A stretch of 64,000 nucleotides of DNA. Origin: Beaufortia kweichowensis (taxonomy: Eukaryota > Chordata > Actinopteri > Cypriniformes > Gastromyzontidae). Positions 1-9,681 of this stretch are shown one piece after another. How positions within the stretch are numbered: position 1 is the stretch's first letter; each line of letters starts with the position of its first letter. The stretch is from NCBI GenBank assembly GCA_019155185.1, contig CM032794.1, forward strand, positions 18,243,095 through 18,307,094. Direction: 5' to 3'. Made by a program: the position numbers and the translations under genes. A model generated the notes under the pieces. That model was not told where the DNA came from and made no database searches. It saw nothing but the letters and a program-made list of their open reading frames with translations.

Positions 1-149
1 TAAAGATAGAAAAATTAGCAGCTCAGCATTGTTCTTCTGATCGACAAAAACAGGAAAAACAAAGTTATTGATGTAATATTCATTTTTATACTAAATAATT
101 AACATTTCAAGTTGTTGATGGAAGTGTAAAGAAAAATAATGTATAGTAC

Positions 150-265
150 CTTTTGTGTTTGTATCAGTATGTCCTTTAATGTGCTTAAAGTGCTCAGCAC
201 TTCACTTTGGCTTCCACATCCAGACAGATTTAGCATGTCCTTAAAATCCCTCCCAGAACAGGCAT
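150..265 (-). CDS. Candidate internal coding exon, unknown gene
   Basis: On the minus strand this 116-base stretch is open (about 38 codons, containing GRDFKDMLNLSGCGSQ). It is preceded by a pyrimidine-containing stretch ending in AG (266-267) and followed by AAAAG|GTAC, an acceptable donor. The exon would enter at phase 1 and leave at phase 0. The composition looks protein-like, with regular Leu, Ser and Asp and no low complexity. I do not recognise the protein. It could belong to the gene upstream of the fgf11-like gene, transcribed away from it. With a single exon and no family match, a chance ORF remains possible. Confidence 0.3.
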
Positions 266-535
266 CTTTAACACAAAGAACAAACAAAATGATTCAGGCC
301 CTGTGTACAATAATACATTTTCAGCTAAAAATGCACTGACAGATGATCACATGATGTCATCATGCAATTTATCTACAATGATGAGTATCATATGCTTAAA
401 TAGCTTGATTGCATGCTTTTTGTACCCATGAAATAACATTAACTTGGATCGTGATTTTTTTGTATTCCTCTTGTGCATAACTCACAATATACACATTTGG
501 TCGTCGTTGTTGTTTAATTTTAGTTGAGTCTTTAT

Positions 536-577
<42 letters not shown>

Positions 578-836
578 TCAAACTGTAAAAACAAAACAAT
601 TCACAATTACTATATTGTTCACATCACCAAATAAATTTCTACATTTAAACATCAGCTTTAGATTGTAAGCATTAAAATATATGCTTATAAATCAAAAATA
701 TAATAATCTCTATAATGCTAATATCACATACCGGTATTTGCAGGAAATATTACGTATATGCATTAAGCATTATCACGTATTTGTACAACAGTCTCTGTGT
801 CACAAACGTGTACTAAATTTGTTTACCAACTAAGTG
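266..836. other. Intergenic, no gene seen
   Basis: AT-rich sequence with no convincing ORF. The only structure is the (TG)n tract listed separately. The short minus-strand ORF covering it is just a translation of the repeat. Confidence 0.7.
541..576. repeat. (TG)n microsatellite
   Basis: Eighteen uninterrupted TG dinucleotides. Confidence 0.97.
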
Positions 837-965
837 CAACCTACTAGTGATGGGTCGTTCTTGAACGATTCGTTCATTTTGAACGAATCTTTAATGTGAC
901 TCGGGAAGAACGAGTCGTCTCCGGGAGTGATTCGTTCAGTCGCGCATGCGCAACATCCTATAGAG

Positions 966-1900
966 TCTTCGGGTTTGAGTCATTCGTTCATCACGTGACA
1001 GCCCCATAAGCTAAACCAATGCAGTCAGAGCCGGTGTGGTGACCAATTTGTTCCCCCCGAACAATTTGTTCCCCCTAGGACCCCGACTGGTAGCTTGTTC
1101 AACTGCCTTATCCAAAAGTATAAGTAGTACTTGTAGTACCCTCCGTTAGCTTGTTGTAGCAAGCTAAATAAAAAATAATGTGTTACAATAAAGATTATAT
1201 AATTATATACCTTACAATTAAAATATCTAACTTAATTTCTGGTTGTTAAGAAATTCATCTCTCAAAGGTAAAACTTTATTCAAACAGACATAATTGAATT
1301 AGTATGTTTTTAAAATATATTTAACAGTTTTTTTTACAGTAGCCGTATGCTATGCTACCACACCAAAGCTAACGTAAAACAGTAAGAACGAGATTTGTTT
1401 GATTTCACTGCCCATAGCATCAGTTAAATACTAGTGTATGAATCATTTCATTAAAAAGACATTAACGGTCATTTTAGCACAGTTTAAACGACATAAATCA
1501 TAACATTGATTTTATAGGAGTTGTATTCAGGCGTTTAAAGGAGTATCCGTTAGAGGAATCACGTGGGTGAAATCAGCCAATCAAATCACGCGGGGTCCTA
1601 GGGGGAACAAATTGTTCGGGGGGAACAAATTGGTCACCACACCGGAAAGAGAATTGATTAGTTCATCTCCCGAGTCTTCGGGTTTGAGTCGTTCATTCAT
1701 CACGTGACAGCCCCATAAGCTAAACCAATGCAGTCAGAGCCGGAAAGAGAATTGATTAGTTCATCTCCGAAGTCTTCGGGTTTGAGTCGTTCATTCATCA
1801 CGTGACAGCCCCATAAGCTAAACCAATGCAGTCAGAGCCGGAAAGAGAATTGATTAGTTCATCTCTCGAGTCTTCGGGTTTGAGTCGTTCGTTCTTTTGT
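966..1900. repeat. 98-bp tandem repeats inside the hAT element
   Basis: The word GGGTTTGAGTC recurs with its flank starting at 972, 1681, 1779 and 1877. The last two steps are exactly 98 bp; the first is 98 bp plus the nested MITE and its 4-bp TSD. Each unit contains TCACGTGACAGCCCC and AGAGAATTGATTAGTTC. Confidence 0.9.
1035..1641. mobile_element. Nested 607-bp MITE with 51-bp perfect TIRs
   Basis: Positions 1035-1085 and 1591-1641 are perfect inverted repeats of 51 bases, starting TGTGGTGACC. Each TIR contains the word AATTTGTTCCCCC twice. CCGG lies on both sides (1031-1034 and 1642-1645). The spacing of the host 98-bp repeats proves the insertion: the first-to-second copy distance is 709 = 98 + 607 + 4. 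No ORF. The superfamily is not recognised. Confidence 0.9.
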
Positions 1901-2444
1901 CACGTGACCACTTGCCGGATCAGTAAAATACTATAAAGTAAAACTGTATTTTTTGTATGTTGGATCATATTTAAGAATTATCATAGAATTATCCAAATAT
2001 GTGTAATAAGCATTTTCCTAGAAATAAAAATGGTCTGTTCATTTCTGTCACTATGTATTTGTTACTGTTTCTTGAGGATCTGTGTTATTTTATAAATAAA
2101 TAAAATCCTGTTATAAATAAAATATTGATTGATTTGTCCTTTCACTGTCTTTGTCTTATCAATAAACATATAATATAACTATATAATAAATTATAGATTA
2201 GACTCTATATAATATATAGAGTTAAATAGAAAATCAAATTAAAGCATAACCAACTCTTTATTATCTTTATTACTACATTCAGTATTATGGAAAAGAACCA
2301 TCGTGACAGAAATTAAAAGCAATAATTTGAGACCAGAAATGCATCACATAACTGTAACGAGTAAATAATAATAATAATAATGACTATGCACCCTTTGTAA
2401 GGAAGGTGGTAAATTAACTAATTTCTCTGCTCAATAGCCGTCAC

Positions 2445-2583
2445 ATCACGTGACAAAAGAACGAACGACTCAAACCCAAGACTGGGGAGATGAACTAATC
2501 AATTCTCTTTCCGGCTCTGACTGCATTGGTTTAGCTTATGGGGCTGTCACGTGATGAACGAACGACTCAAACCCGAAGACTTG
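2445..2583. repeat. Inverted copy of the 98-bp repeat
   Basis: Reverse-complement copy of the 98-bp unit (CACGTGAC, then AACTAATCAATTCTC, then GGTTTAGCTTATGGG) near the right end of the hAT element. The transposon is therefore a long imperfect foldback. Confidence 0.85.
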
Positions 2584-2837
2584 TCAGATAAGAGGTGAGC
2601 CAGGTAAATGATGAATGAATCTTTTCTGTTTCTTATAGCATTATAGTTTGTGTTGTTTGTAGTGTGATCAACGTTTGCATAAGTAGTAGATGTGTTAGGG
2701 AAGTAGCACGTAACATTTTAATTATATTTTGCTAAAATGAACGAAATGACTCGAAAAAAGATTCGTTCATTTTGCTGAACGAGACTCAAAGGTCCGAGTC
2801 AGTAAAATGATCCGAACTTCCCATCACTACAACCTAC

Positions 2838-3176
2838 ATTGCATGAACATTGCAACAAGTAATGCATAAAACCGTAAATGTCTACACAAACATTAAACAC
2901 GTGTATAACATTAGCCGTTTAGGCGCTATGGGGCTAATCACAAACAGCTATCTACACATCAACATAAACTAGTTAACTTAAACAACATATGAGTGTTGTT
3001 CCAGAAGAAGTCTAAGAAAACAGCACACTTGGTTATGGGGCATCATCTGACCATTTTAACATCACACACTGTAATGGCATACGTCAATTCAGCATCATTT
3101 ACCATGTCATCCTTAAGACAGAATTCTAAAAATTCTGACGTGGCCAAATTTAACTTTCACACATAAGGGGATCAAC
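2838..3176. other. Intergenic, no gene seen
   Basis: AT-rich sequence between the hAT element and the ERV-A remains. No ORF or repeat structure recognised. Confidence 0.6.
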
Positions 3177-3539
3177 ATGGCTGATTACATGACACAAGAG
3201 GAACCACACGAGTGTGAACTTACAGTCATTGCTGAGTCAAATGTTAGGCCAGACCTAATGACCACCAGATTGGAAGGAGAAGCTGAGGATTTGTATAATG
3301 ATGGATGTTGTTTCAGGGATGAGAAGGGTGATTTGCAGGCAGGGTATGCTGTAGTCGGGAAAGTAGAAAACCAGTTTGACATTATAGTAACAAAAACCAT
3401 GACAGGGAAGCAATCAGCACAAAGGGCGGAAGTGCAGGCAGTAATAGAAGCTTTGAAGTGGAGTAGAGACAAACGGGTAAACATTTACAGTGATTCAGCT
3501 TATGAAGTTGGGGCAGTGCATGATGAACAGACAGAATGA
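3177..3539 (+). pseudogene. ERV-A pol fragment: RNase H domain
   Basis: This 120-residue ORF contains a retroviral RNase H. The first acidic segment (LYNDGCC) is at about residues 38-44, the AQRAEVQAVIEAL helix with its Glu at about 81-93, and the YSDSAYEV strand with its Asp at about 103-110. Protease, most of RT and the end of RNase H are absent, and the frame breaks after the AYEVGAVH motif. The family is gammaretrovirus-like but differs clearly from ERV-B in the same window. It is a decayed fragment and the ATG is probably incidental. Confidence 0.8.
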
Positions 3540-3822
3540 TATGAATCTTAAAGATGAACACCTGAGGCAAGTCGAACAAACACTTGGTTTGAAACACGAG
3601 TTTGATACAGTATATCACCCACAGTCACAGGGCAAAGTTGAGCGAATGAATCACCACATCAAAACAAAATTGGCTAAAATCTGTGCACAGACCAAAATTA
3701 ATTGGGTAAAAGTCTTAATGATTGCTTTATTGTCAATAGGATCGGCGCTGAGTAGAAAACCGGTCAAATCACTTTTTAACTTCTCACAGGGAGACAATTC
3801 CCTGGCCCAAGCGCAGCGTTGA
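3490..3822 (+). pseudogene. ERV-A pol fragment: integrase core end
   Basis: Homology starts around 3550, where the sequence jumps from RNase H into the late integrase core. LKHEFDTVYHPQSQGKVERM includes the catalytic Glu of the DDE triad (GKVER); both preceding Asp segments are deleted. A following KxxWVKVL and Ala/Leu-rich segment fits the post-catalytic helices. A frame different from RNase H confirms an internal deletion or frameshift. This integrase cannot be functional. Confidence 0.75.
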
Positions 3823-3892
3823 ATATGAATGACACCACACCAATGATGTTTAGACCATACTATGGTAAACTTACTGCTATTGTCTAAGATTT

Positions 3893-4005
3893 CTCAAAAC
3901 AGGTTATGTACAGGAAACAGAAGGATCCAGGTGGTACCACTGGACTTGCTGTATGTCCATGGATTCACCATCCAGCAAACTTGGTGAGACAAGAGTGGCC
4001 CTGAA
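3893..4005 (+). pseudogene. ERV-A integrase C-terminal fragment
   Basis: One frame reads QVMYRKQKDPGG, then PWIHHPANLV, then a stop near 4004. A PWIH segment close to the end of pol is typical of gammaretrovirus-like integrase C-termini. It follows the core fragment in order but in another frame. Identification is by short motifs only. Confidence 0.5.
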
Positions 4006-4258
4006 GGAACTTCAGAGCCAAAAGGGGGAGGGTAAACACACACCAGCACGACACAGACATCACAGATATTACACATTCTGAACAAACCACAGAACAATAC
4101 ACATGCACTGGAAACGAGAACACAATTGACACACCACACACAGCTCACAAGACATTGTTGTTGATAAACAAAACTTACAAACACTGACAGAAACAAACAC
4201 TGATATAATTTTTTTGTGATTGTTGTGATTTATATTGTGTTGATATATATATATACAG

Positions 4259-4396
4259 ACAAGGAGACTTATTCACCAGTCCACCCACAGAGACATTGAC
4301 AGATTGTGTAAGTAAAGACTGTAAATTTGAAGCAGGTATTGCCAAAGAATTCAGAAGAAGATTTGGGGTTGAAAAAGTAAGACAACAGCAAAAGGG
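4259..4396 (+). pseudogene. Macrodomain fragment (TARG1/OARD1-like) with exon-like borders
   Basis: Positions 4257-4397 read GDLFTSP, then DCVSKDC, then EAGIAKEFRRRFGV, then QQQK. This lines up with the first third of the TARG1/OARD1 (C6orf130) macrodomain, an ADP-ribose hydrolase fold: GDLF near the nucleotide-binding start, the C(I/V)S-DC strand, the AGIA loop and the basic helix ending FG. The segment is bracketed by TATATATACAG (AG at 4257-4258) and GGG|GTGAGT, giving a 138-bp symmetric phase 2-2 exon. The frame is open upstream only to 4209. The rest of the domain, with the catalytic Lys and Asp, is absent. It lies after pol and before the Env leader of ERV-A. It may be a captured host exon, an independent host pseudo-exon or part of another element. 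Confidence 0.75.
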
Positions 4397-4571
4397 GTGA
4401 GTGTGATTTTAATAAGTTGTACACTTTTAAAATTTTAAGGTTTTATATATTTACTAAGATGTGTATCTTTAGATTTTTTGATTTTTAGCTTAAAGCCATT
4501 ATACTTAGGGTTTCGTTTAGCTTATTTTTGAACCCAAAAACAATAGAAAATAAGACAACCATACTATAAAA

Positions 4572-4766
4572 ATGAAGCTTTGGGAAAACTGGAAATTGTT
4601 GGGAGTGTTAGGAGTAATATTATTGATAATAGTGGGAATAATATTGGGCATAGAGCAGCATGAACAAAACAAGAGCCACACCACGGTAACAGAGCACTTA
4701 AGACCAAAAAGGGCAGTAAAAGAGAAAACCAAAAGACCAGTGTCTTCAAAGATATGGGGGTATTGA
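4572..4766 (+). pseudogene. ERV-A Env N-terminal leader fragment
   Basis: A 64-residue ORF with a strong hydrophobic segment (about residues 9-26: LLGVLGVILLIIVGIILG) that would act as signal peptide or signal anchor. A basic RPKR furin-like site follows at about 43-46 and a Lys/Arg-rich tail after it. Position after pol and before a transmembrane Env fragment supports an Env leader. The surface subunit that should follow is missing: the ORF stops at 4764-4766 and the next recognisable Env sequence is the membrane anchor. Non-functional. Confidence 0.6.
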
Positions 4767-4828
4767 ATTAAACTATGAAAAAGGGTCGACTACGTCATTC
4801 ACTCTTGATCAATGTAGTGTAATTAATT

Positions 4829-5115
4829 GTGGGTGACGAAATAGTTCTTATAGAGGTTATGATATCTAAAACAATGCAGGAACATACTGGGGTAAGAAAT
4901 CCACTGGACGAATGGATGGTCAATACTTTTGGTAAATGGAAAGCTCTAGTAATGTCTGTAATAACGTCTATTGCTACTTTCATGGGAATATTGATGATGT
5001 GGATGCTGTTGTATATCTTGTATTAGATCTCTTTGTAACAGGTTGATAGTTGCCGCCATGGAGGGGAAAACAGCCCCCTGCCTATCAAATGCCAATGTTG
5101 AGGCTTTGTGAAGGT
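4829..5115 (+). pseudogene. ERV-A Env transmembrane C-terminal fragment
   Basis: The 65-residue ORF (4829-5026) carries DEWMVNTFGKWKAL just before a hydrophobic helix (about residues 42-62), the usual layout of a gammaretrovirus-like Env membrane anchor. A Cys-rich juxtamembrane tail (CGCCC, then CIRSLCNRL) is readable in a different frame from about 4998 to 5113, so a frameshift separates anchor and tail. No ectodomain, fusion peptide or heptad region is seen. Confidence 0.65.
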
Positions 5116-5179
5116 GACAGTGGTGAGGACGAGGACATGGAGGACGAAGTTTAGTTGATCTCCTGTTTCAGGAGATCGA

Positions 5180-5369
5180 AAGGGGGATTAAAGGGAAATT
5201 GTATTCATCATGTTTTAACTTTCTTTTACAGAGTTCAACATTAATCATTATCTACTCTGATATATTCTTGTGTCTTTAATAACCATTATTTACTTTCATA
5301 TATTCTGGTGTTGATATTAATTATTATAATAACATTAATCAGTAAAACAATATTAATCACTATTTGCTC

Positions 5370-5426
<57 letters not shown>

Positions 5427-5930
5427 TGTGTGCTTGTATGAAATGCTTGCCAGTGGAAATTTACCAAGGAGAGAGAAGGACTGGTAAAACCATATATAGA
5501 GTATTCTATCTTAGGTCAAAGTGCCCTAAGCACTCCAAGTATGTGTCTTAACCCTGAAGTTGTGCAGACCAAGATCTATCTTTGCAGACTAAGCAGAAGA
5601 TAACAATGACCAAATATGAGAAGATGCCCACCGGAAGGGTGGAGAGGTGCCACCTGCTAACCTTGGGGAGAGGAGACCATAAAATTGGGTTTTGAGGGAT
5701 AGACGGGTTCTTTCTGTCATTATTGCTTGATGGGGGAACTCCTTTGATAGTGTAAATGATAGGGACAGATTGAACCCAGAGCTCTGCATATTTTCTTCAA
5801 GTGTGATATTCTTCAATATACTTTTGATTGTTAAAATAAATCCTTTATCCTTTTAAAGATATTTTTTGAGTCTTCCTTCCTGAATAAACGAACACGCGGA
5901 CTTGAGGAATTAAATGCCAAGTCCAACAAA
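5180..5930 (+). mobile_element. Putative ERV-A 3' LTR
   Basis: A purine-rich GAAAGGGGGATTAAAGGG (from about 5177) resembles a polypurine tract just after env. The following 750 bp contain a (TA)n tract, a possible TATA-like CCATAAAATTGGG near 5680 and AAATAAATCC near 5836. No matching 5' LTR was found and the outer edge is uncertain, so this rests on position and composition. Confidence 0.4.
5371..5422. repeat. (TA)n microsatellite
   Basis: About 26 uninterrupted TA dinucleotides inside the putative ERV-A 3' LTR. Confidence 0.95.
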
Positions 5931-7049
5931 TCCAAACACTGTCATATTTACTACCCATAGAAAGCTTGTAACATTTCCTTTCCTGTGGTGCATGTTATGT
6001 TACCATAACATGCATCATATTCTTTTTACAATAATAGGGTTTGATATTTGCACATGTGCCATAAAGCCATGAGCCTGGAAATAAGTTGGGAAAAGGGACA
6101 AGAAACCTTACCCTAATACATAACCATTGGTCAGTCTTATCATCATAGGGTGTGACCCTTTTGAGGATAAAACTGCAGAGCAACTTCAGATCGCGCTCTT
6201 CACGTCTTCTCTTCGTACTTCAATTCCTGCTCTACCTGACGTCTGCGTGAGCACCACTCCTCCCCCTGAGGGGGGAGGTAAGACCACTCACGTTGACTCC
6301 CGAACTTTGTTTGGGACCTCCAATGACGGACTTTAACACAGTTTCAATATCTTTGTGGAAACCACACAAAGACTTTCAGCACACGCACATGGACACTTCA
6401 GCACAACCGAAACCGATGCAAGTATCCATTTCTATCTCGATAGATGCGTTAAGCAGCGCCCCTTTGTTAAAAGGTGATTTTAAAGTCTGATGGTTCACTC
6501 AGGAACTGTTTAAATCTGCCGCTCTTGCTCTCTCTCTCTCTCTCTTCAGACCATTCACTTTCTCTCACTCTCTCTCTCTCTTTCTTTTCTTTGATTCATA
6601 TGTGTTTGATGTTTGTATGTTTTAGTACAGTGTTGTATTAGCTGTGCGTGTAACTAGTAGTTTTAGTTTTAATAAACACCATTTGTAATCGCTTTGAATG
6701 TCTCTGTGCTTGGTTATGCTTGCAGACAACTGTCACTTAAACTGCTTAGATTTTGCTACATGCTCAGTAGCCCTGTGAAGCAGATAGTTGTTTTTCCTGG
6801 CCAGGAAGATATACTTAGGGCCGAGATGATTGCGGTGCGCCCGCAAGATGAGCGCACGGGATCGTGTCGCCCCTCCTGCTGCTCAGATACTACAATATGT
6901 ATACTTGATGACGATTAACTATACGTATTTTTCCTTTGAGCTAAGTCAACAATTCCCTACGGAGAATAGCGTGTTAACGACTTATTCCCCGACTTTCGCT
7001 ACAATGGCCTATTTTAATATGTTTCTCAGAGATAATTTCAGTTAAATGC
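5931..7049. other. Unassigned block, possibly solo-LTR-like
   Basis: Short ORFs here have no recognisable domain. A CTCTCT tract runs at about 6527-6545 with related tracts to 6590, and TTTTAATAAACACC (about 6667-6680) could be a polyadenylation signal, as in a solo LTR. GTTATGTTACCATAACATG near 5994-6012 is palindromic. No TSD pair was found. Confidence 0.3.
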
Positions 7050-7065
7050 ATGCCATTTGCTGTTG

Positions 7066-7080
7066 CCAGCAGGTGGCGCT
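7066..7080 (+). promoter_or_regulatory. CTCF-consensus-like motif
   Basis: CCAGCAGGTGGCGCT fits the CTCF core consensus (CCASYAGRKGGC). Repeated identically at 7216-7230. Occupancy is not inferable from sequence. Confidence 0.5.
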
Positions 7081-7215
7081 ATGACTTTTACTAAATATTG
7101 TCATGTACATGTTTTCAGGTCATGACCCTTATCAAACCTGTGAAGCTAAGGGCATTTCAGACATTATTTGCCTGATATTAGTAAATTACTGTGTAAAACA
7201 TGACATTTTCTGTTG

Positions 7216-7230
7216 CCAGCAGGTGGCGCT
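7216..7230 (+). promoter_or_regulatory. CTCF-consensus-like motif
   Basis: Second identical copy of CCAGCAGGTGGCGCT, 150 bp after the first and in the same orientation, within a local duplication. Confidence 0.5.
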
Positions 7231-8089
7231 ATGACTGTTGCTGAATATGACCTTCATCAATATGAAGAAAAATGACCTTTATCAAACCTGTGAAGTTATG
7301 GGCAGTTCAGACATTGTTTGCTTGAGTTACAACTTCAACTGTTACATAGCGAAACATCAACCTTTAAAATGACACTGACCAAACATGATGTTGATCTGAT
7401 GAAAACTCTAGGAGGAGTTTGTCAAAGTACAACACCTGGAAATGACAAACACTGGCCAAAAATTGCGAAGAAAATTCAAAATAGCTGACTTCCTGATGGG
7501 TCGAGGGCTAGGCTAAGTTTTAACTCAGAACTACAAACAGGAAGTAGGTTCACCTATTACAGATTTGCTATGGTAGGACTCAACATGTGCCTGCAAACAA
7601 GTAAGACTCAAATATGGCAATTTTTCAAATTTTTACACATTTTTGTAAATTTTATTACATATTTTGACCACAAGAGGACGCCAGAAAAAACCTTAGGGGT
7701 TAACCTCAAAGCATGGTGTTAATAAAGCATACCAAGTTTGGTTGCAATATGCCATTGTGTTTGTAAAATACTGCAATTTACAACAAAATTAAAAATGGCA
7801 GACGACCAAATCGATGGAACATTGCACATTACCTGGCTCTTCATGCAGCACAGAATCAAACAAGACCATGGCTATGATTTTAAACGTAAGTATTTCAAAT
7901 ATAAGCAGAAAAATCCAAAACCACTAAGAGGCGCTGTCACGAAAATCTACACATATCCTCTAGTTGATGATGACATATACAAAGTTTGGTGTCAATGCAT
8001 GATTGTTTGGCAGAGACATGGCCTAAAAACCATTTTGGTGCACTTGTGTACATGAACAGATTGGTTCTGACTTTCTGACAGACTTTTGA

Positions 8090-8104
8090 CCACTAGGGGG
8101 CGCT
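8090..8104 (+). promoter_or_regulatory. CTCF-consensus-like motif
   Basis: CCACTAGGGGGCGCT is a textbook CTCF core match, in the same orientation as the two sites near 7.1 kb. Weaker relatives (CCACAAGAGGACGCC near 7671, CCACTAAGAGGCGCTG near 7921) lie between. Confidence 0.5.
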
Positions 8105-9441
8105 GACATAAAACTTTATATTTCCTTTTAGAACATGGCCATGATAAACCACGTCAAATTTTGTAGCCATATGTACTTGCGTTCATGAAATATTGCATTT
8201 TCTCACAAAATTCAAAATGGCCACCGCCCAAAATGGCCAACCAATAAACTTGGTATCATTCGACTCGGCGTGTCTCAAGGAATCTAACAAGACCAATATT
8301 ATGATTCTACATGGAAGCATTCAAAAGTTATAAGCGAAAATATCAATTTTGTATATCTTCGCTCCACTAGGTAACGCCGCGGCGAAGCTCTGCAGGTCAG
8401 CTCAGACCATGATCGTGATGGGTCATACAAAGTTTCATGTCAATACACTGCAAAGATATAGCATTATCCATATAGCATTGCAAAGATATAGCCTACAGCT
8501 ATAGATATAGCTAGAGTACTCTGTTTGGTTGCTAGGGAACGACTTGGCATCCACCAGTGATTATACTCCAAGCCACGAGTAAAACGAGCCCACTGCCATG
8601 TCTTTATGATGTTCTGATAAAGAGATTTATGTGTTTTTAAATGGTTGCTAGGGTACTCTGTTTGGTTGCTAGGGAGTGACTCGTCATCCACCAGTGATTA
8701 TACTTCAAGCCACAAGTGAAATGAGCCAAACCCCATGTCTCTATGAAGTTCTGATGAAGAGATATAGGTTAAAAACTGATAAAAACTGGTTTCTAGGGAG
8801 TGGCTTAGCATTTGCCAATGATTATAGTCCAAGCCACAGGTAAAATAAGCCCACCCGCTTGTCTCTAGGACACTGTGCTGCAAAGATATCTAACTGGTTC
8901 TTTTAAAATGGAAGTCAATGGGATCAGTTGCTAGGGTGTGACTTTACAACATCATGAAGCTTCTGGGAGACTGATTGGTTGCCTGAGTCCACCCCATGTC
9001 TCCATGACACTCTGATGCAAAGATAATCCATTTGGGCCATTTTATAATGGCAGTCTAAGGGCCATTATAAGTCTATAGGGAATTTTGTGTGGCTCTTACG
9101 CCTCAGGAGTCCAACTTACACCCCATTGTGAGGTATGTTCTTACAGAGTCTGCAAGGTTCATCAAATGTAGTAACCCACATGTTTCTACAAAATCCTCAA
9201 TCAGAGCTATGACCTGTCAAATTTGTCGCAATGTTAACTCTATGGGATTTTAGGGGGGGTTTTCGCCCGCCCCATTAACAGCATACCTCCAATCGCTTAT
9301 AAAAGATATAGCACGCCTCTCCTCAATAAGCCAGTCGATTTGACCCCTCATTCATGGGTCTGCGACAAACGGTGCGGGAGAATAATAATAATAAGTATGA
9401 CGAATAACAATAGTGATGCTTTGCATTCTGCATGCACCACT

Positions 9442-9681
9442 TAAAGTAAAACAGCAAAAACGGTGCTCGGGCCCTAATTATCTTAATTTTCAGTTCTACA
9501 TTTGCTGTGAGTTAGATTTATAACATTGAAAATAGTATTAAAGGTGACATATTATTAGGTTTTATTATTAACCTTTTATAAGGTTTTTGAACACAGTTGT
9601 GTGGCCGTAATAATCATTAGGTTGGCTTGAGAAAGCCAACCTACTGATCTGCTACTTAAGCTTATTCTTCATCTTCTTATT
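9442..9681. other. Spacer between inverted repeats A and B, with hairpin
   Basis: Contains GGTTGGCTT-GAGA-AAGCCAACC at about 9620-9641, a perfect 9-bp stem with a 4-base loop. It looks like the end of another repeat family. No coding potential. Confidence 0.5.

Larger units (their letters stand above)
845..2829. mobile_element. Non-autonomous hAT-type DNA transposon
   Basis: The element starts TAGTGATGGG and ends CCCATCACTA, and is flanked by a perfect 8-bp target-site duplication CAACCTAC at 837-844 and 2830-2837, the hAT signature. Subterminal sequence on both sides is rich in inverted GAACGA/TCGTTC words. No transposase ORF is present, so it must have been moved in trans. The interior holds 98-bp tandem repeats, one inverted copy of the repeat, and a nested 607-bp MITE. 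Superfamily assignment rests on TSD length and TIR style; the boundaries are read directly. Confidence 0.9.
7050..9441 (-). repeat. Dispersed repeat copy A with CTCF-like motifs
   Basis: Long non-coding repeat. Its right end (9409-9441, AATAGTGATGCTTTGC then GCACCACT) is the reverse complement of the left end of copy B. Internal words such as GTTGCTAGGG and GTGACTTG recur between 8500 and 8950 and reappear inverted in copy B around 10200-10600. The left limit is not defined. TGTTGCCAGCAGGTGGCGCT occurs twice (7061 and 7211). The family name is unknown to me. Confidence 0.6.

Noticed and set aside
6127..6490. Overlapping short ORFs of 65-69 residues
   Set aside because: No recognisable motif; lie in a possible solo-LTR-like block.
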